A stretch of DNA of 64,000 bases, taken from assembly GCF_014876185.1 (NCBI RefSeq), contig NZ_JADALJ010000001.1:186001-250000 (forward strand). Reading direction: 5' to 3'. This stretch comes from Rufibacter sp. LB8 (GTDB taxonomy: Bacteria > Bacteroidota > Bacteroidia > Cytophagales > Hymenobacteraceae). Below the pieces are notes generated by a model. The model did no database searches. It saw nothing but the letters and a program-made list of their open reading frames with translations, and had not been told where the DNA came from. This document shows positions 8,596-15,830 of the stretch, piece after piece (the stretch's first letter is position 1; every line of letters begins with the position of its first letter). The translations under genes and the position numbers were made by a program.

Positions 8596-9681
8596 ATGGC
8601 AACACCCAAATTCATTGCACCCACCACTTCGTTTTACTCAGAACTTAAGAACCGCACCAATGCCTATTTTGAGGAAATTGGGGCGTCGCCTACGGGCAAT
8701 TACAAACTCTGGCTCAAGGCAGCCATTCTCATGACCAGCCTGGTTTTGCTGTACGTGCACCTGGTGTTCTTCACACCCAACGTATGGTTGGCCCTGGTGG
8801 AATGCCTTTTGCTGGGCGGCGTGACAGCGGCCATCGGTTTCAACGTGATGCATGACGGCGGCCACGGAAGCTTCAGCAAGAAGAAATGGGTTAATGAACT
8901 GGCCGGCCTTTCTCTGAACATGTTGGGCGCCAACATCCACATGTGGACCACCAAGCACAACCTCATACACCACACCTACACCAACATTGACGGCGTAGAT
9001 GACGACCTGGACGCCAAACCCTTCCTGCGCCTCTGCGATAACCAGGAACACCTTAAAATGCACAAATACCAGCATTATTATTTCTGGGGCGCGTACGCCA
9101 TGCTGTACCTGTACTGGATTTTCTTTACAGATTACGTTAAGTACTTCACCCAGAAAGTAGGCGATATTCCAATCAAGAAAATGACCAAAACTGACCACCT
9201 TTCCTTCTGGGGATTTAAGGTGATGCACTTTGTGCTGTTTGTGGTGGTGCCTATTTACACCGTCGGGTTTCTGCCTTGGTTAGCTGGTTTCTTGCTGTAC
9301 GGCATGTTCACCGGGCTGGTGCTGAGCATTGTGTTCCAGCTGGCGCACACCGTGGAGCATACGCATTTCCCCATGCCTACCGTGGCTACCAACCGCATTG
9401 AAGACGAATGGGCGCTGCACCAGTTGAAAACCACTGCCAACTTCGCTACCAACAACAAGATTGTAAGCTGGCTGACCGGCGGTCTGAACTTCCAGATTGA
9501 GCACCATTTGTTTCCAAGAATTTCCCACGTGCATTACCCGGCCATCAGCAAGATTATCAAAGAAGCCTGCGCGGAGTTTGGGGTGGTCTACAATGAATAC
9601 CCGAAGACCAGAACCGCCATCATGTCGCATATTGCGCATTTACGCCAGTTAGCCCTACAGCCGGTTCTGGTGCAGCGGTAA
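8596..9681 (+). CDS. Membrane fatty acid desaturase (acyl-CoA/lipid desaturase)
   Basis: A 361-residue di-iron membrane desaturase. The three histidine boxes are present: HDGGHGS (near residue 90), HNLIHHTYTN (near 123) and QIEHHLFPRISH (near 305). Hydrophobic segments lie before and between them. The third box begins with Gln, as in the linoleoyl-CoA/delta-5, delta-6-like group (COG3239), but no cytochrome b5 domain is fused, so an external electron donor is needed. Start chosen at 8596 (MATPKF); the in-frame TTG at 8578 is less likely. Probable role is membrane lipid unsaturation; regiospecificity cannot be read. Confidence 0.9.
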   Translation: MATPKFIAPTTSFYSELKNRTNAYFEEIGASPTGNYKLWLKAAILMTSLVLLYVHLVFFTPNVWLALVECLLLGGVTAAIGFNVMHDGGHGSFSKKKWVNELAGLSLNMLGANIHMWTTKHNLIHHTYTNIDGVDDDLDAKPFLRLCDNQEHLKMHKYQHYYFWGAYAMLYLYWIFFTDYVKYFTQKVGDIPIKKMTKTDHLSFWGFKVMHFVLFVVVPIYTVGFLPWLAGFLLYGMFTGLVLSIVFQLAHTVEHTHFPMPTVATNRIEDEWALHQLKTTANFATNNKIVSWLTGGLNFQIEHHLFPRISHVHYPAISKIIKEACAEFGVVYNEYPKTRTAIMSHIAHLRQLALQPVLVQR

Positions 9682-9740
9682 AGAAACACGTTCCATAGGT
9701 ATGTTGAAATCCCGTTCCAGTCTTTGGGGCGGGGTTTCTG

Positions 9741-9778
9741 CGTTTTCGGGCTCTGTTTTGGAAATGAGGGTGAAACCG
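9741..9778. repeat. Family-A palindrome copy 3 (degenerate)
   Basis: The left arm CGTTTTCGGGCTC is intact. The right arm (GAGGGTGAAACCGG) is decayed. It is 60 bp after the desaturase stop. Confidence 0.6.
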
Positions 9779-9780
9779 GT

Positions 9781-9856
9781 GACCACCCCCAACCCCTCCT
9801 AGGACAGAAAAGCCCCACCCCCGGCCCCTCCCCAATGGAGAGGGGAGTTTTTCTGA
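9781..9856. repeat. Family-B C-rich repeat, two adjacent copies
   Basis: A short copy (ACCACCCCCAACCCCTCCTA) is followed by a fuller one with CCCCACCCCCGGCCCCTCCC, then GGAGAGGGGAG and a T-run. It follows directly on the degenerate palindrome. Confidence 0.8.
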
Positions 9857-9867
9857 AATACGTAGGT

Positions 9868-10298
9868 CATTGGCAGAGACTCTCGTAGGAGCTTCGCACA
9901 CTACGAGGTCTTTGAGCAAGCGTTCGTCGGTTCCTCCACCGTAGAGACAAGGCAGTGCCTGGTCTCTACAACCAGTACACGCATTTCCCAGTTTAGGCTC
10001 CATTTCCAATTCAGAGCCCGGAAACGCAATTGTCGCAGACCACACAGGTTTTAGAAACCTGTGAAGTCTTTTGAATTGGCGACACTGCTGATGCCCAAAA
10101 CGCAGACTGCCTAACAACTAGCACCTTTTCCAGCCTTTCCATCGAGCGCCTCGCGGGTTGGCCTTGTATGGCCAGGGCTAAAAGAAGAGAACAGCTATGG
10201 CCAAGACGGGCAGTGCGAGAGGGGAAGGCGGTGCCTCGCGGCCGTGAGCGCTCGGAGCCCAGCTATGGAAAGGGCCGCCTTGTAGAACTTAGGATGCA
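9868..10298 (+). repeat. Composite intergenic repeat, copy 1
   Basis: Module B (9868-9976, starting near TGGCAGAGACTCTCGTAGGA) is about 90% identical to the reverse complement of 17147-17260. Next come a degenerate family-A palindrome (9991-10026) and a perfect hairpin (CACAGGTTT, TAG, AAACCTGTG at 10043-10063). Module A (10126-10298) matches the reverse complement of 16962-17048 but has about 80 extra bases lying between two near-identical GCCTCG-containing sites. Module order is the same in both copies. Short frames here (for example 10168-10368) are not genes. Confidence 0.85.
9991..10026. repeat. Family-A palindrome copy 4 (degenerate)
   Basis: GTTTAGGCTCCATTTCC and CAGAGCCCGGAAACG, a decayed copy inside the composite element. 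The other composite copy has a family-A palindrome at the same relative place (17101-17137). Confidence 0.55.
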
Positions 10299-10314
10299 GC
10301 GGTTATTTGGAAGG

Positions 10315-10429
10315 AAGGCAAATTGCGTGCACAAAAGCAGCTGGAAACGCAGTTCAGGTTGTTGGTGATAAGACCAACAACGGCGAAGACGGCAAAAGAA
10401 GTAAGGCAAATTGCTTGCACAACAGCAGC
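10315..10429 (+). repeat. 27-bp direct repeat, two units 88 bp apart
   Basis: Units at 10315-10341 and 10403-10429 begin AAGGCAAATTGC and end AGCAGC, with only two mismatches. The 10369-10634 stretch holds no gene. It also carries ATCCTTCGACAGGCTCAGGA (10461-10480), a short motif I recall as common between genes in many bacteria. Confidence 0.75.
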
Positions 10430-10634
10430 AATGAATAAGCAAAGTATGAATCTTCGTTAGATCCTTCGACAGGCTCAGGATGACTTTGGTGGGCTGATGG
10501 TTGAAAGATTTACAGCAGGAAGTTTTTAACTCGGTTTTGAATACCTACAAAGGCAGGTTAAACAGAGTAATAGCCTAAACAAAACAACAGGCTAAACTGA
10601 GCGGCAAGGCTACAATTTCAGTCAAAATAGTCCT

Positions 10635-10877
10635 TTACCGGGCTGCGGCAATTTCCTTTACCAATGCTTCATCAGAAACACTTTCCAGCCACGTCTCTGG
10701 CAATTGCAGGCGCACGGTTTGGGCCTGGCCGCTGGGGGTGCAGACAACGGTGACGGTGCCCGTTTCAGAAGTGGCAAGTTCAGTGGCTTTTTCGGCGGCT
10801 TTGCCTTCCAGTCCGGCGTAGGCTTGCACACAGGTCCAGGTGAGGTTGTCTTGGTCGGTGACTTCGCGTTGGGTCAT
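10635..10877 (-). CDS. Small hypothetical protein
   Basis: 80 residues from the ATG at 10877 (MTQREVTDQDNLTW). The upstream extension to 10952 has an unlikely Phe/Pro-rich N-terminus and is left out. The protein is acidic to neutral, with no signal peptide or membrane segment; the middle has beta-like TVTVVCTPSGQAQTVRLQL. I do not recognise it. Its own downstream region is the 10369-10634 repeat DNA. Confidence 0.55.
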   Translation of the reverse strand: MTQREVTDQDNLTWTCVQAYAGLEGKAAEKATELATSETGTVTVVCTPSGQAQTVRLQLPETWLESVSDEALVKEIAAAR

Positions 10878-10952
10878 GTGGGGAAATATTGATGGAAAGT
10901 AAACCTGTAACGGACGATGCGGAAAAAAGATGGGGAATGGCCGAGAAAACAA

Positions 10953-11000
10953 AACCCCGTTTTCGGGCTCATTTCTGGAAATGAGCCCGAAAACGGGGTT
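10953..11000. repeat. Family-A palindrome copy 5 (perfect, 48 bp)
   Basis: The flanks extend the palindrome: AACCCCGTTTTCGGGCTC and GAGCCCGAAAACGGGGTT. It is 36 bp beyond the stop of the gene at 11036. Confidence 0.95.
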
Positions 11001-11035
11001 GAAATAGCAATGTGCCTGAAGAAGAAGGCAGCTTG

Positions 11036-11293
11036 TTAGGGGAGAGAGGGAGCGGTGAGGCCGGTTAAATAAGGTTCCATGATTTCCAGCGCAGCCTCTG
11101 GTTTCCGGAAGGTGGTCATGATTTCAAGGCCGTGGCGGGCCCAGGTTTCCACGTAATAATTGTCTAAAGAGTATAGCGTCACTTGCCAGGTTTTGTGTTG
11201 GCGCTGCGCCAGTTGTATGCCGCGTTGGGCCAACGCCTGGGCCTGGTCTTTGGGAGCTTTCTTGTCAAACAGGGAGTATTCTAGCATAGGCAA
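11036..11293 (-). CDS. Small hypothetical protein
   Basis: 85 residues from 11293, or 83 from the in-frame ATG at 11287 (MLEYSLFDKK). A soluble helix-rich N-terminal half is followed by a beta-like part (WQVTLYSLDNYYVETW) and a closing helix. I do not recognise a family. It is separated from the sigma-factor operon by a 108-bp gap that holds a half-copy of the family-A motif (TTTCGGGCTTGATTT near 11372). Confidence 0.55.
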   Translation of the reverse strand: MPMLEYSLFDKKAPKDQAQALAQRGIQLAQRQHKTWQVTLYSLDNYYVETWARHGLEIMTTFRKPEAALEIMEPYLTGLTAPSLP

Positions 11294-11401
11294 GGGCTGT
11301 ACTTTTCCAACGACAGAACCCTGGCATTAAGTTTCCGGCGTTGGGGTCTAACGCCCTGCAAAAATACCGGTTTCGGGCTTGATTTTAGTTGTTGCCAGGA
11401 T

Positions 11402-11986
11402 TTATTCTTTCTCCAGCAGGGCCAGGGTCTGTTCTACTTTCTCCAACTGGGGCATTAAATCGTCATGCACGGCCGTCTGGTTTTTACGGTAAATCACGTA
11501 GTTGATCACTCCCAACACAATCAGGTTTATGCCCATGTGCCAGCCTTCCCGGCCCAAGCCGTAAAAATAAAGCAACTGGCAGAAACTGAAGGGCAAAATG
11601 TACCAGAACACTACCCGTTGCAGCATCTTAATCTGTTCTTGTAAATATAAGCGGTACTGGTGCAAGTAGTCGCCCAGGGGCACGGAGAAATCTTTGACTC
11701 GGTGGCGCGCGCCTTTCTTGAGTTGGTAAATAAGCAGCAGGCAGCAGAACACGGTGAGCACCCAACTCAGTTTGACCAAGGGCTGCGGAAACCAATACGC
11801 CAAACCCAAAGAGATGGGAATGAGCGCGGCGGCCGCCCAGATTTCTAGGCGGTCACGTTTTCTTATTTTTTCGTCAATGAATTCGGCGTGGATGGTTACT
11901 TCTTGCATGAGTCGGTCTTTTTGGAGGGTGATGGAGGTTGACGCCTGGGGGCTTTGCCACAAATCTTTCAGTTCTTGGTCTAGCAT
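11402..11986 (-). CDS. Membrane protein, probable ECF sigma partner (anti-sigma-like)
   Basis: 194 residues from the ATG at 11986. The N-terminus (MLDQELKDLWQS) resembles short cytoplasmic sigma-binding regions of Bacteroidota. Four hydrophobic stretches follow: near residues 50-65, 70-85, 128-145 and 150-163. The start overlaps the sigma-factor stop by 7 bases, so translation is probably coupled. No zinc-binding anti-sigma motif is visible, so anti-sigma function is inferred only from position. The open frame runs on to 12685, but that extension overlaps the sigma gene out of frame and is not real. Confidence 0.7.
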   Translation of the reverse strand: MLDQELKDLWQSPQASTSITLQKDRLMQEVTIHAEFIDEKIRKRDRLEIWAAAALIPISLGLAYWFPQPLVKLSWVLTVFCCLLLIYQLKKGARHRVKDFSVPLGDYLHQYRLYLQEQIKMLQRVVFWYILPFSFCQLLYFYGLGREGWHMGINLIVLGVINYVIYRKNQTAVHDDLMPQLEKVEQTLALLEKE

Positions 11987-12489
11987 AGGGCGGGTTGTAA
12001 ACAGGTGAACAGTTTTTCTCTGATGCGCTTCATCTTGACGGCCACGTGGTTTTCTGAGAGGCCGGTGACGGTGGCAATTTCTTTGTAAGGCAAGTCTTCC
12101 AGGTAGAGCAGCACCAGGGAGCGGTCGGTTTCGTTCAGTTTCTGGATGCAGGTGTGCAGGGCCTGCAGCCGCGCTTCCTGGTCTGGGTCTGGCGTTACCT
12201 CGGGCACATTCCCGAACTGGATGCTGTCCAGGTGCACGGTCTGGCGCTGCTGGCGTTTGTACTGGTGGCGACCCTGCAGGCAGACGTTGAGCGTGACGCG
12301 GTACACCCAGGTGCGTATGTGGGCCTCGCCCCTGAACGTAGGCAACGACTTCCAAAGTTGGAGCACGGTTTCCTGGAACAGGTCTTGGGCGGCCTCGGGG
12401 TCTGGCGCGAAGCTTCGGCAAATCCGGAAGATGCGGTGCTTGTCTGTCTCCAGCAGGTCCAGGAAAAGCGTTTCTAAAGGCATGGGCAT
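11980..12489 (-). CDS. ECF-type RNA polymerase sigma factor
   Basis: 169 residues, the usual ECF length. Region 2 contains DPEAAQDLFQETVLQLWKSLPTF and the following RTWVYRVTLN. Region 4 is LNETDRSLVLLYLEDLPYKEIATVTGLSENHVAVKMKRIREKL with a clear helix-turn-helix. Starts at 12489 or 12483 are both possible. The next gene begins inside the last codons, a normal sigma/anti-sigma arrangement. The controlled genes cannot be told from this window. Confidence 0.92.
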   Translation of the reverse strand: MPMPLETLFLDLLETDKHRIFRICRSFAPDPEAAQDLFQETVLQLWKSLPTFRGEAHIRTWVYRVTLNVCLQGRHQYKRQQRQTVHLDSIQFGNVPEVTPDPDQEARLQALHTCIQKLNETDRSLVLLYLEDLPYKEIATVTGLSENHVAVKMKRIREKLFTCLQPALC

Positions 12490-12561
12490 GGGCGGTGGTG
12501 GCCGGGTTCACGTTGTTAGTAGAGGCCGCCGCGTAAATATGACAGGTGACGCGAAAAAAAA

Positions 12562-12605
12562 TTAGCCCCACCCCAACCCCTCCCCAACAAAGAGTGGCTT
12601 TTTTC
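12562..12605. repeat. Family-B C-rich repeat
   Basis: CCCCACCCCAACCCCTCCCC, then a short loop and a T-run at 12598-12604. It is in the same orientation as the copies at 9808 and 22948. Confidence 0.75.
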
Positions 12606-12854
12606 TGGATTGCATTTTGGGGCTTGATGACGCAGGCAAACAGATATGGCTTTTTTCTCTGCTGGCAATAGTGTAGATTCTCCACTAAAGATCTTTGTAT
12701 GCCCGTCTGGTAAAAACATCTATCCTGCCCACCACCATCAGGGTCACAAAATACGTCTCATCTGGAGGGTTTCTGCGGAAATGGCTTATGGGTCAGAATT
12801 ACCTTTTACTACGGCAGAAGCTTCCGGAAGGCACAGGCCTCTGGCGCGCGGGAA

Positions 12855-12892
12855 CGTTTTAAGCCCCATTTCCGGAATTGAGCCAAAAAACG
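12855..12892. repeat. Family-A palindrome copy 6 (degenerate)
   Basis: CGTTTTAAGCCCC and GAGCCAAAAAACG around ATTTCCGGAATT. It is 51 bp beyond the stop of the gene at 12943. Confidence 0.6.
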
Positions 12893-12942
12893 GATAGGAC
12901 AGAAAATGCCCTCTCTGTTGCGTGGGGGTTGACTTTAATAAT

Positions 12943-13377
12943 TCACGCCACGGCGGCGCCAGATAAATGGTTTTGGTCAGATTTAAGCCAGTCAAAGGCC
13001 TCAGCGGTGGAATGGAAGAATTGGAGTTGGTAACAGACGGCGCCGGTCATGAGGCAGAGTTCCAGTTCGCGGGCGTGGTTAGGGTTGTTGGGTACTACCA
13101 GGGCCAGTTGCTCCACGCCTTCCTGGCAAAGATTGGGCACCAGGTAATGCGTGATCCAGAGCATGTCCTGGGGCAGGGGCGTGCCGCGTTTAGTGCTGTC
13201 TGAGAGTAATTTTTTGCAGTGGTATTTTTCCAGGAATCCAATGAAACGCTGCGAGCCCTCCCGGTACTGCACCGATGACGGGTTCCCCAACCAGTTCATT
13301 TGCAAGATTAGCCATTGGGGGAAAAGCACTATTTCATAGCAATTGCTTTTTAACAGGGTGGTGGCGTGGCGGTTCAT
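12943..13377 (-). CDS. Small STAS-like single-domain protein
   Basis: 144 residues, no signal peptide. The plan resembles the 135-residue protein at 13821-14228: an N-terminal beta part, a helix with FLEKYHCKKLLSDS (compare LKHYDVRRYLIDS), a strand LALVVPN and a final helix STAEAFDWLKS (compare DMATALSWLKA). This suggests distant paralogues of the STAS/SpoIIAA-like type common in Hymenobacteraceae. The fold is inferred from the pattern, not tested. Probably a regulatory or stress role. Confidence 0.65.
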   Translation of the reverse strand: MNRHATTLLKSNCYEIVLFPQWLILQMNWLGNPSSVQYREGSQRFIGFLEKYHCKKLLSDSTKRGTPLPQDMLWITHYLVPNLCQEGVEQLALVVPNNPNHARELELCLMTGAVCYQLQFFHSTAEAFDWLKSDQNHLSGAAVA

Positions 13378-13820
13378 GGCGATGGGTAGTTTTGTAGTAC
13401 ATGAAATATTAAATAATTTAAAAAAATGGGTATGTCAGGCGGCCAAAGCGTGAGGTAGGCCAGGTATTGTTATGTCTGCGTCTGTGTTTTTTGTTATACT
13501 CAAAACAAGTAAAAAAGTATGCATGTGTCGCTATATTTATCGCGGGAAAAAACAAAATTTTCTGTAGTTAACATAACGGCGTGGGTGGCCAAAGAAAGAT
13601 GGACAAGTATAGGAGAAGGGAATTTCTGCCGGAGTGATTTCCAGAAGCGGAATTACAGAAGGGAGGGCACGACAGAGCACGTGTTTTAGGGCTCATTTTC
13701 AGAAATGAGGCCTAAAACGGGAAAACACTTTTTGTAAAGCTGGAAAACTTGGCGCGTGTTGTAGTATACTGACCGAAGGATTTCCAGAGAAAGAAAAATC
13801 TACGGCAGAACGATAAAAAA
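13378..13820. other. AT-rich gap between the STAS-like genes
   Basis: 443 bp. The part next to 13377 is AT-rich (TTAAATAATTTAAAAAAATG) and should contain the promoter of the minus-strand gene. A family-A palindrome lies at 13683-13718. No gene is seen. Confidence 0.5.
13683..13718. repeat. Family-A palindrome copy 7
   Basis: Arms GTTTTAGGGCTCATTT and AAATGAGGCCTAAAAC. The C:G pair of the consensus is replaced by A:T on both arms, a compensated change. It is 103 bp beyond the stop at 13821. Confidence 0.9.
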
Positions 13821-14228
13821 TTAGGCTTTCAGCCAGCTTAGGGCGGTAGCCATGTCAGTAAATTCCTGGTACTCCATTTCAAAGGGAAGTTCTGCCACCA
13901 GTTGTTGCCGCATGTTCTCTACGCGACGTTCTTTTTCTGTGTTTTGGCCCACCACGCGGGCCATCTTATTGACGCGGGTCTTGAGCAGCTCTGTGCTGAA
14001 CTGGTAGGCAATGTTCTTCTGCTCAGTCTCGGTTACTTCAACCTTGTTATGGCGGCTGTCAATCAAATACCGGCGCACGTCATAATGCTTGAGCGTGTCA
14101 ATCACTTTTTGCAGGTAGTGACTGATTTCTGACTTGGAGAAGCCCGTTACATCTGGCCATTCCATGGAAAGTACATCGGTGGCTACCTCATATTGTAATT
14201 CAACCAGGCTATCTTTGTAGAGCAACAT
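13821..14228 (-). CDS. Small STAS-like single-domain protein
   Basis: 135 residues starting MLLYKDSLVELQYEV. Pattern: short strands, then a helix with DTLKHYDVRRYLIDSRHN, a long helix, the strand MARVVG, and the final FTDMATALSWLKA. It is a probable distant paralogue of the neighbour at 12943-13377, about 440 bp away on the same strand. No membrane segment. It is divergent from the arsC-like gene, with only 44 bp between the starts, so the promoters must overlap. Confidence 0.7.
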   Translation of the reverse strand: MLLYKDSLVELQYEVATDVLSMEWPDVTGFSKSEISHYLQKVIDTLKHYDVRRYLIDSRHNKVEVTETEQKNIAYQFSTELLKTRVNKMARVVGQNTEKERRVENMRQQLVAELPFEMEYQEFTDMATALSWLKA

Positions 14229-14272
14229 ACAGGTAAAGCAAAAACTAGGTCAGAACGTAAAAATAGGAAAAT

Positions 14273-14614
14273 ATGATCACCATTTACCACAACAACCGCT
14301 GCAGCAAAAGCCGTGAAACGCTGGCTTTGTTAGAAAACAGCACGCAGCCCGTTAATGTTATCAATTACCTGACCTCGCCGCCCACCGTAGCTGAGCTGCG
14401 CGACCTGCTGGCCAAGCTGCAATTGGGCCCCGAAGACATTATTAGGAAAGGGGAGGCCCTCTACAAAGAAGTCTACGCCACCCAGCACCTCACCGCAGAC
14501 GAATGGCTACAGGTGTTAACCCAGAACCCAGTGCTCATAGAACGCCCCATTGTAGTACACGGCGACAAAGCCGTCATTGGTCGGCCGCCGCAGAACGTGC
14601 TGACTATTCTGTAA
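14273..14614 (+). CDS. arsC: ArsC/Spx-family arsenate reductase
   Basis: 113 residues, the right size for glutaredoxin-linked ArsC. The catalytic Cys is C10 in IYHNNRCSKSRE. A later Arg in LIERPIVV matches the conserved ERP region. The family reduces arsenate using glutathione/glutaredoxin, but Bacteroidota homologues of the YffB type may have other roles. No ars regulator, ArsB or Acr3 lies nearby, so an arsenic role is not supported by context. It is divergent from the STAS-like gene. Confidence 0.85.
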   Translation: MITIYHNNRCSKSRETLALLENSTQPVNVINYLTSPPTVAELRDLLAKLQLGPEDIIRKGEALYKEVYATQHLTADEWLQVLTQNPVLIERPIVVHGDKAVIGRPPQNVLTIL

Positions 14615-14919
14615 TTGGGGCAGAACTTGGTTAAGAAATTCGTTGATGAATTCTTGGTTGTTCCCTTTTGATACCAATAAAGCATTTACTGATTTTTTCC
14701 AGGGAAAGTTGGTCACTGGTGGAGTTTGAGATGTGGTTAAAATGGGTTTACCGAGCAAATAATGCCATTCAACCGATTTTTTAGTGGGGTGTTTTAGTTC
14801 GACTTTCGTTTTAAGTGGGTTTAACTAGTGCTTGATACGTTTGGTCTAAAAGTAAAAAATGGGCGGTAGCCATGCCCTACTTTTGAAACATCAAACACTG
14901 CCAAACAATTTAAACCCAC
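14615..14919. other. Intergenic gap with promoter at its right end
   Basis: 305 bp, moderately AT-rich, without a repeat of the families seen elsewhere and without a convincing gene. Confidence 0.5.
14878..14885 (+). promoter_or_regulatory. -7 promoter element TACTTTTG
   Basis: An exact match to the Bacteroidota TAnnTTTG -7 consensus, 35 bp before the start of the secreted protein at 14920. No clear -33 TTG at the expected distance. Confidence 0.5.
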
Positions 14920-15240
14920 ATGAAAACTTCCATCTTCGCCTTTTTCCTTTTTCTTTCTGTAGTAGGTACTTCTTTTGCCGGCACCAACACCAGTTCGCCG
15001 GTTTCTGTGGCCCGTGAATTGTCTGTGGTGTTGCAGTTGAATGAAAGTCAGTACCTACGCGTGAAAAGCCTGGTAAACGCCCGCCAGGAAGAAGAGAAAG
15101 CCGGCCGCACCAGCGTGCAGGAGATAAACGAGAAGTTCTCCGCCGCCATTATTGTGGAGTTGAGCCCCGCCCAACAAGAGATGTTCAAACAATACCTGGC
15201 CTCTGGTGCGGGTGCCTCCATGGCCGTTTTCACCAAATAA
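14920..15240 (+). CDS. Small secreted hypothetical protein
   Basis: 106 residues. An N-terminal signal peptide (MKTSIFAFFLFLSVVGTSFA) is followed by a 75-residue helical domain (ELSVVLQLNESQYLRVKSLV ... ELSPAQQEMFKQYL). This looks like small periplasmic helix proteins that follow a 'LNESQ..., LSPAQ...' pattern (Spy-like logic), but I cannot assign a family. It has its own likely promoter and a strong shared hairpin terminator with the convergent CsbD gene. Confidence 0.75.
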   Translation: MKTSIFAFFLFLSVVGTSFAGTNTSSPVSVARELSVVLQLNESQYLRVKSLVNARQEEEKAGRTSVQEINEKFSAAIIVELSPAQQEMFKQYLASGAGASMAVFTK

Positions 15241-15315
15241 GAATTTTACCAGGCTTGCGCCAAGTGTGCCAGGCCCAGACATACAACAAAAACCAGACAG
15301 CCTACACCCTTTTGC

Positions 15316-15356
15316 ACAAAAAGAAACCCGCACTTCTGGTGCGGGTTTCTTTTTGT
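15316..15356. terminator. Bidirectional hairpin terminator
   Basis: Perfect 18-bp arms ACAAAAAGAAACCCGCAC (15316-15333) and GTGCGGGTTTCTTTTTGT (15339-15356) with A- and T-runs at the two ends. It lies between convergent genes (stops at 15240 and 15456) and should end transcripts both ways. Confidence 0.92.
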
Positions 15357-15455
15357 GTAACGTACTTGCCAAGCGGCTGGTGTAGAACTCGGTCGTCTGG
15401 TTCCCCGGGCCCTACCGAACAGGCCAGGCGGCAGGAGATAGACTGGGTGCAAAAC

Positions 15456-15653
15456 TTAGAGAGACTTGAGCCAGCTCTTGATTTCGTGCTCGGTCTTGCC
15501 CAGCTTCTGCTGCAGCTTACCCAACCACTTGTCTTCCTGACCCTCGTCATACGCAAGATCATCATCGGTGAGATCGCCGTACGCCATCTTCATTTTGCCC
15601 TTGAGTTCGTTCCAGTTCCCGCGAGCTCTATATTCTCCTTCGTGTGTTTCCAT
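15456..15653 (-). CDS. CsbD-family stress protein
   Basis: 65 residues from the ATG at 15653 (METHEGEYRARGNWNELKGK). The pattern WNELKGKMKMAYGDLTDDDL followed by GKLQQKLGKTEHEIKSWL is the CsbD signature. It is a small, soluble, charged protein usually induced under general stress; its biochemical role is unknown. The longer frame to 15725 is an upstream extension without support. Confidence 0.9.
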   Translation of the reverse strand: METHEGEYRARGNWNELKGKMKMAYGDLTDDDLAYDEGQEDKWLGKLQQKLGKTEHEIKSWLKSL

Positions 15654-15747
15654 GATATAAATGGTTAGATATAGAGATGTTTTGATATACGCGAACGCCT
15701 CTACACGGGTTGAACAACCAGCCATGGTATTTATACCCTTTTTTTGC

Positions 15748-15786
15748 GTTTTTGGGCTCTGTTTTCATAATGCGCTTGAAAACAGA
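15748..15786. repeat. Family-A palindrome copy 8 (degenerate)
   Basis: CGTTTTTGGGCTC and GCGCTTGAAAACAG. It is 45 bp beyond the stop of the J-domain gene. Confidence 0.6.
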
Positions 15787-15830
15787 TAGTTGGTGCTGGA
15801 AGAAATTTTCTGGAACAGGCCTTTATTTTT

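Larger units (their letters stand above)
12490..12942. other. Repeat-rich intergenic region
   Basis: A 450-bp gap upstream of the sigma factor and downstream of the STAS-like gene. It has a family-B repeat (12562-12605), a degenerate family-A palindrome (12855-12892) and a decayed family-B piece (about 12896-12932). No gene is convincing. The sigma-factor promoter must lie in its first part but is not recognisable. Confidence 0.6.

Noticed and set aside
10168-10368. Open frame of 66 codons
   Set aside because: It lies within the composite intergenic repeat, which recurs without the same frame at 16962-17048.
12490-12685. N-terminal extension of the sigma-partner frame (11402-12685)
   Set aside because: It reads through the sigma-factor gene out of frame and into a C-rich repeat; the partner starts at 11986.
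14273-14614. Arsenic-resistance operon
   Set aside because: Only the ArsC-like gene is present; no regulator, pump or second reductase nearby.
14516-14758. 80-codon minus-strand frame beside arsC
   Set aside because: It overlaps most of the arsC 3' end and has no recognisable features.
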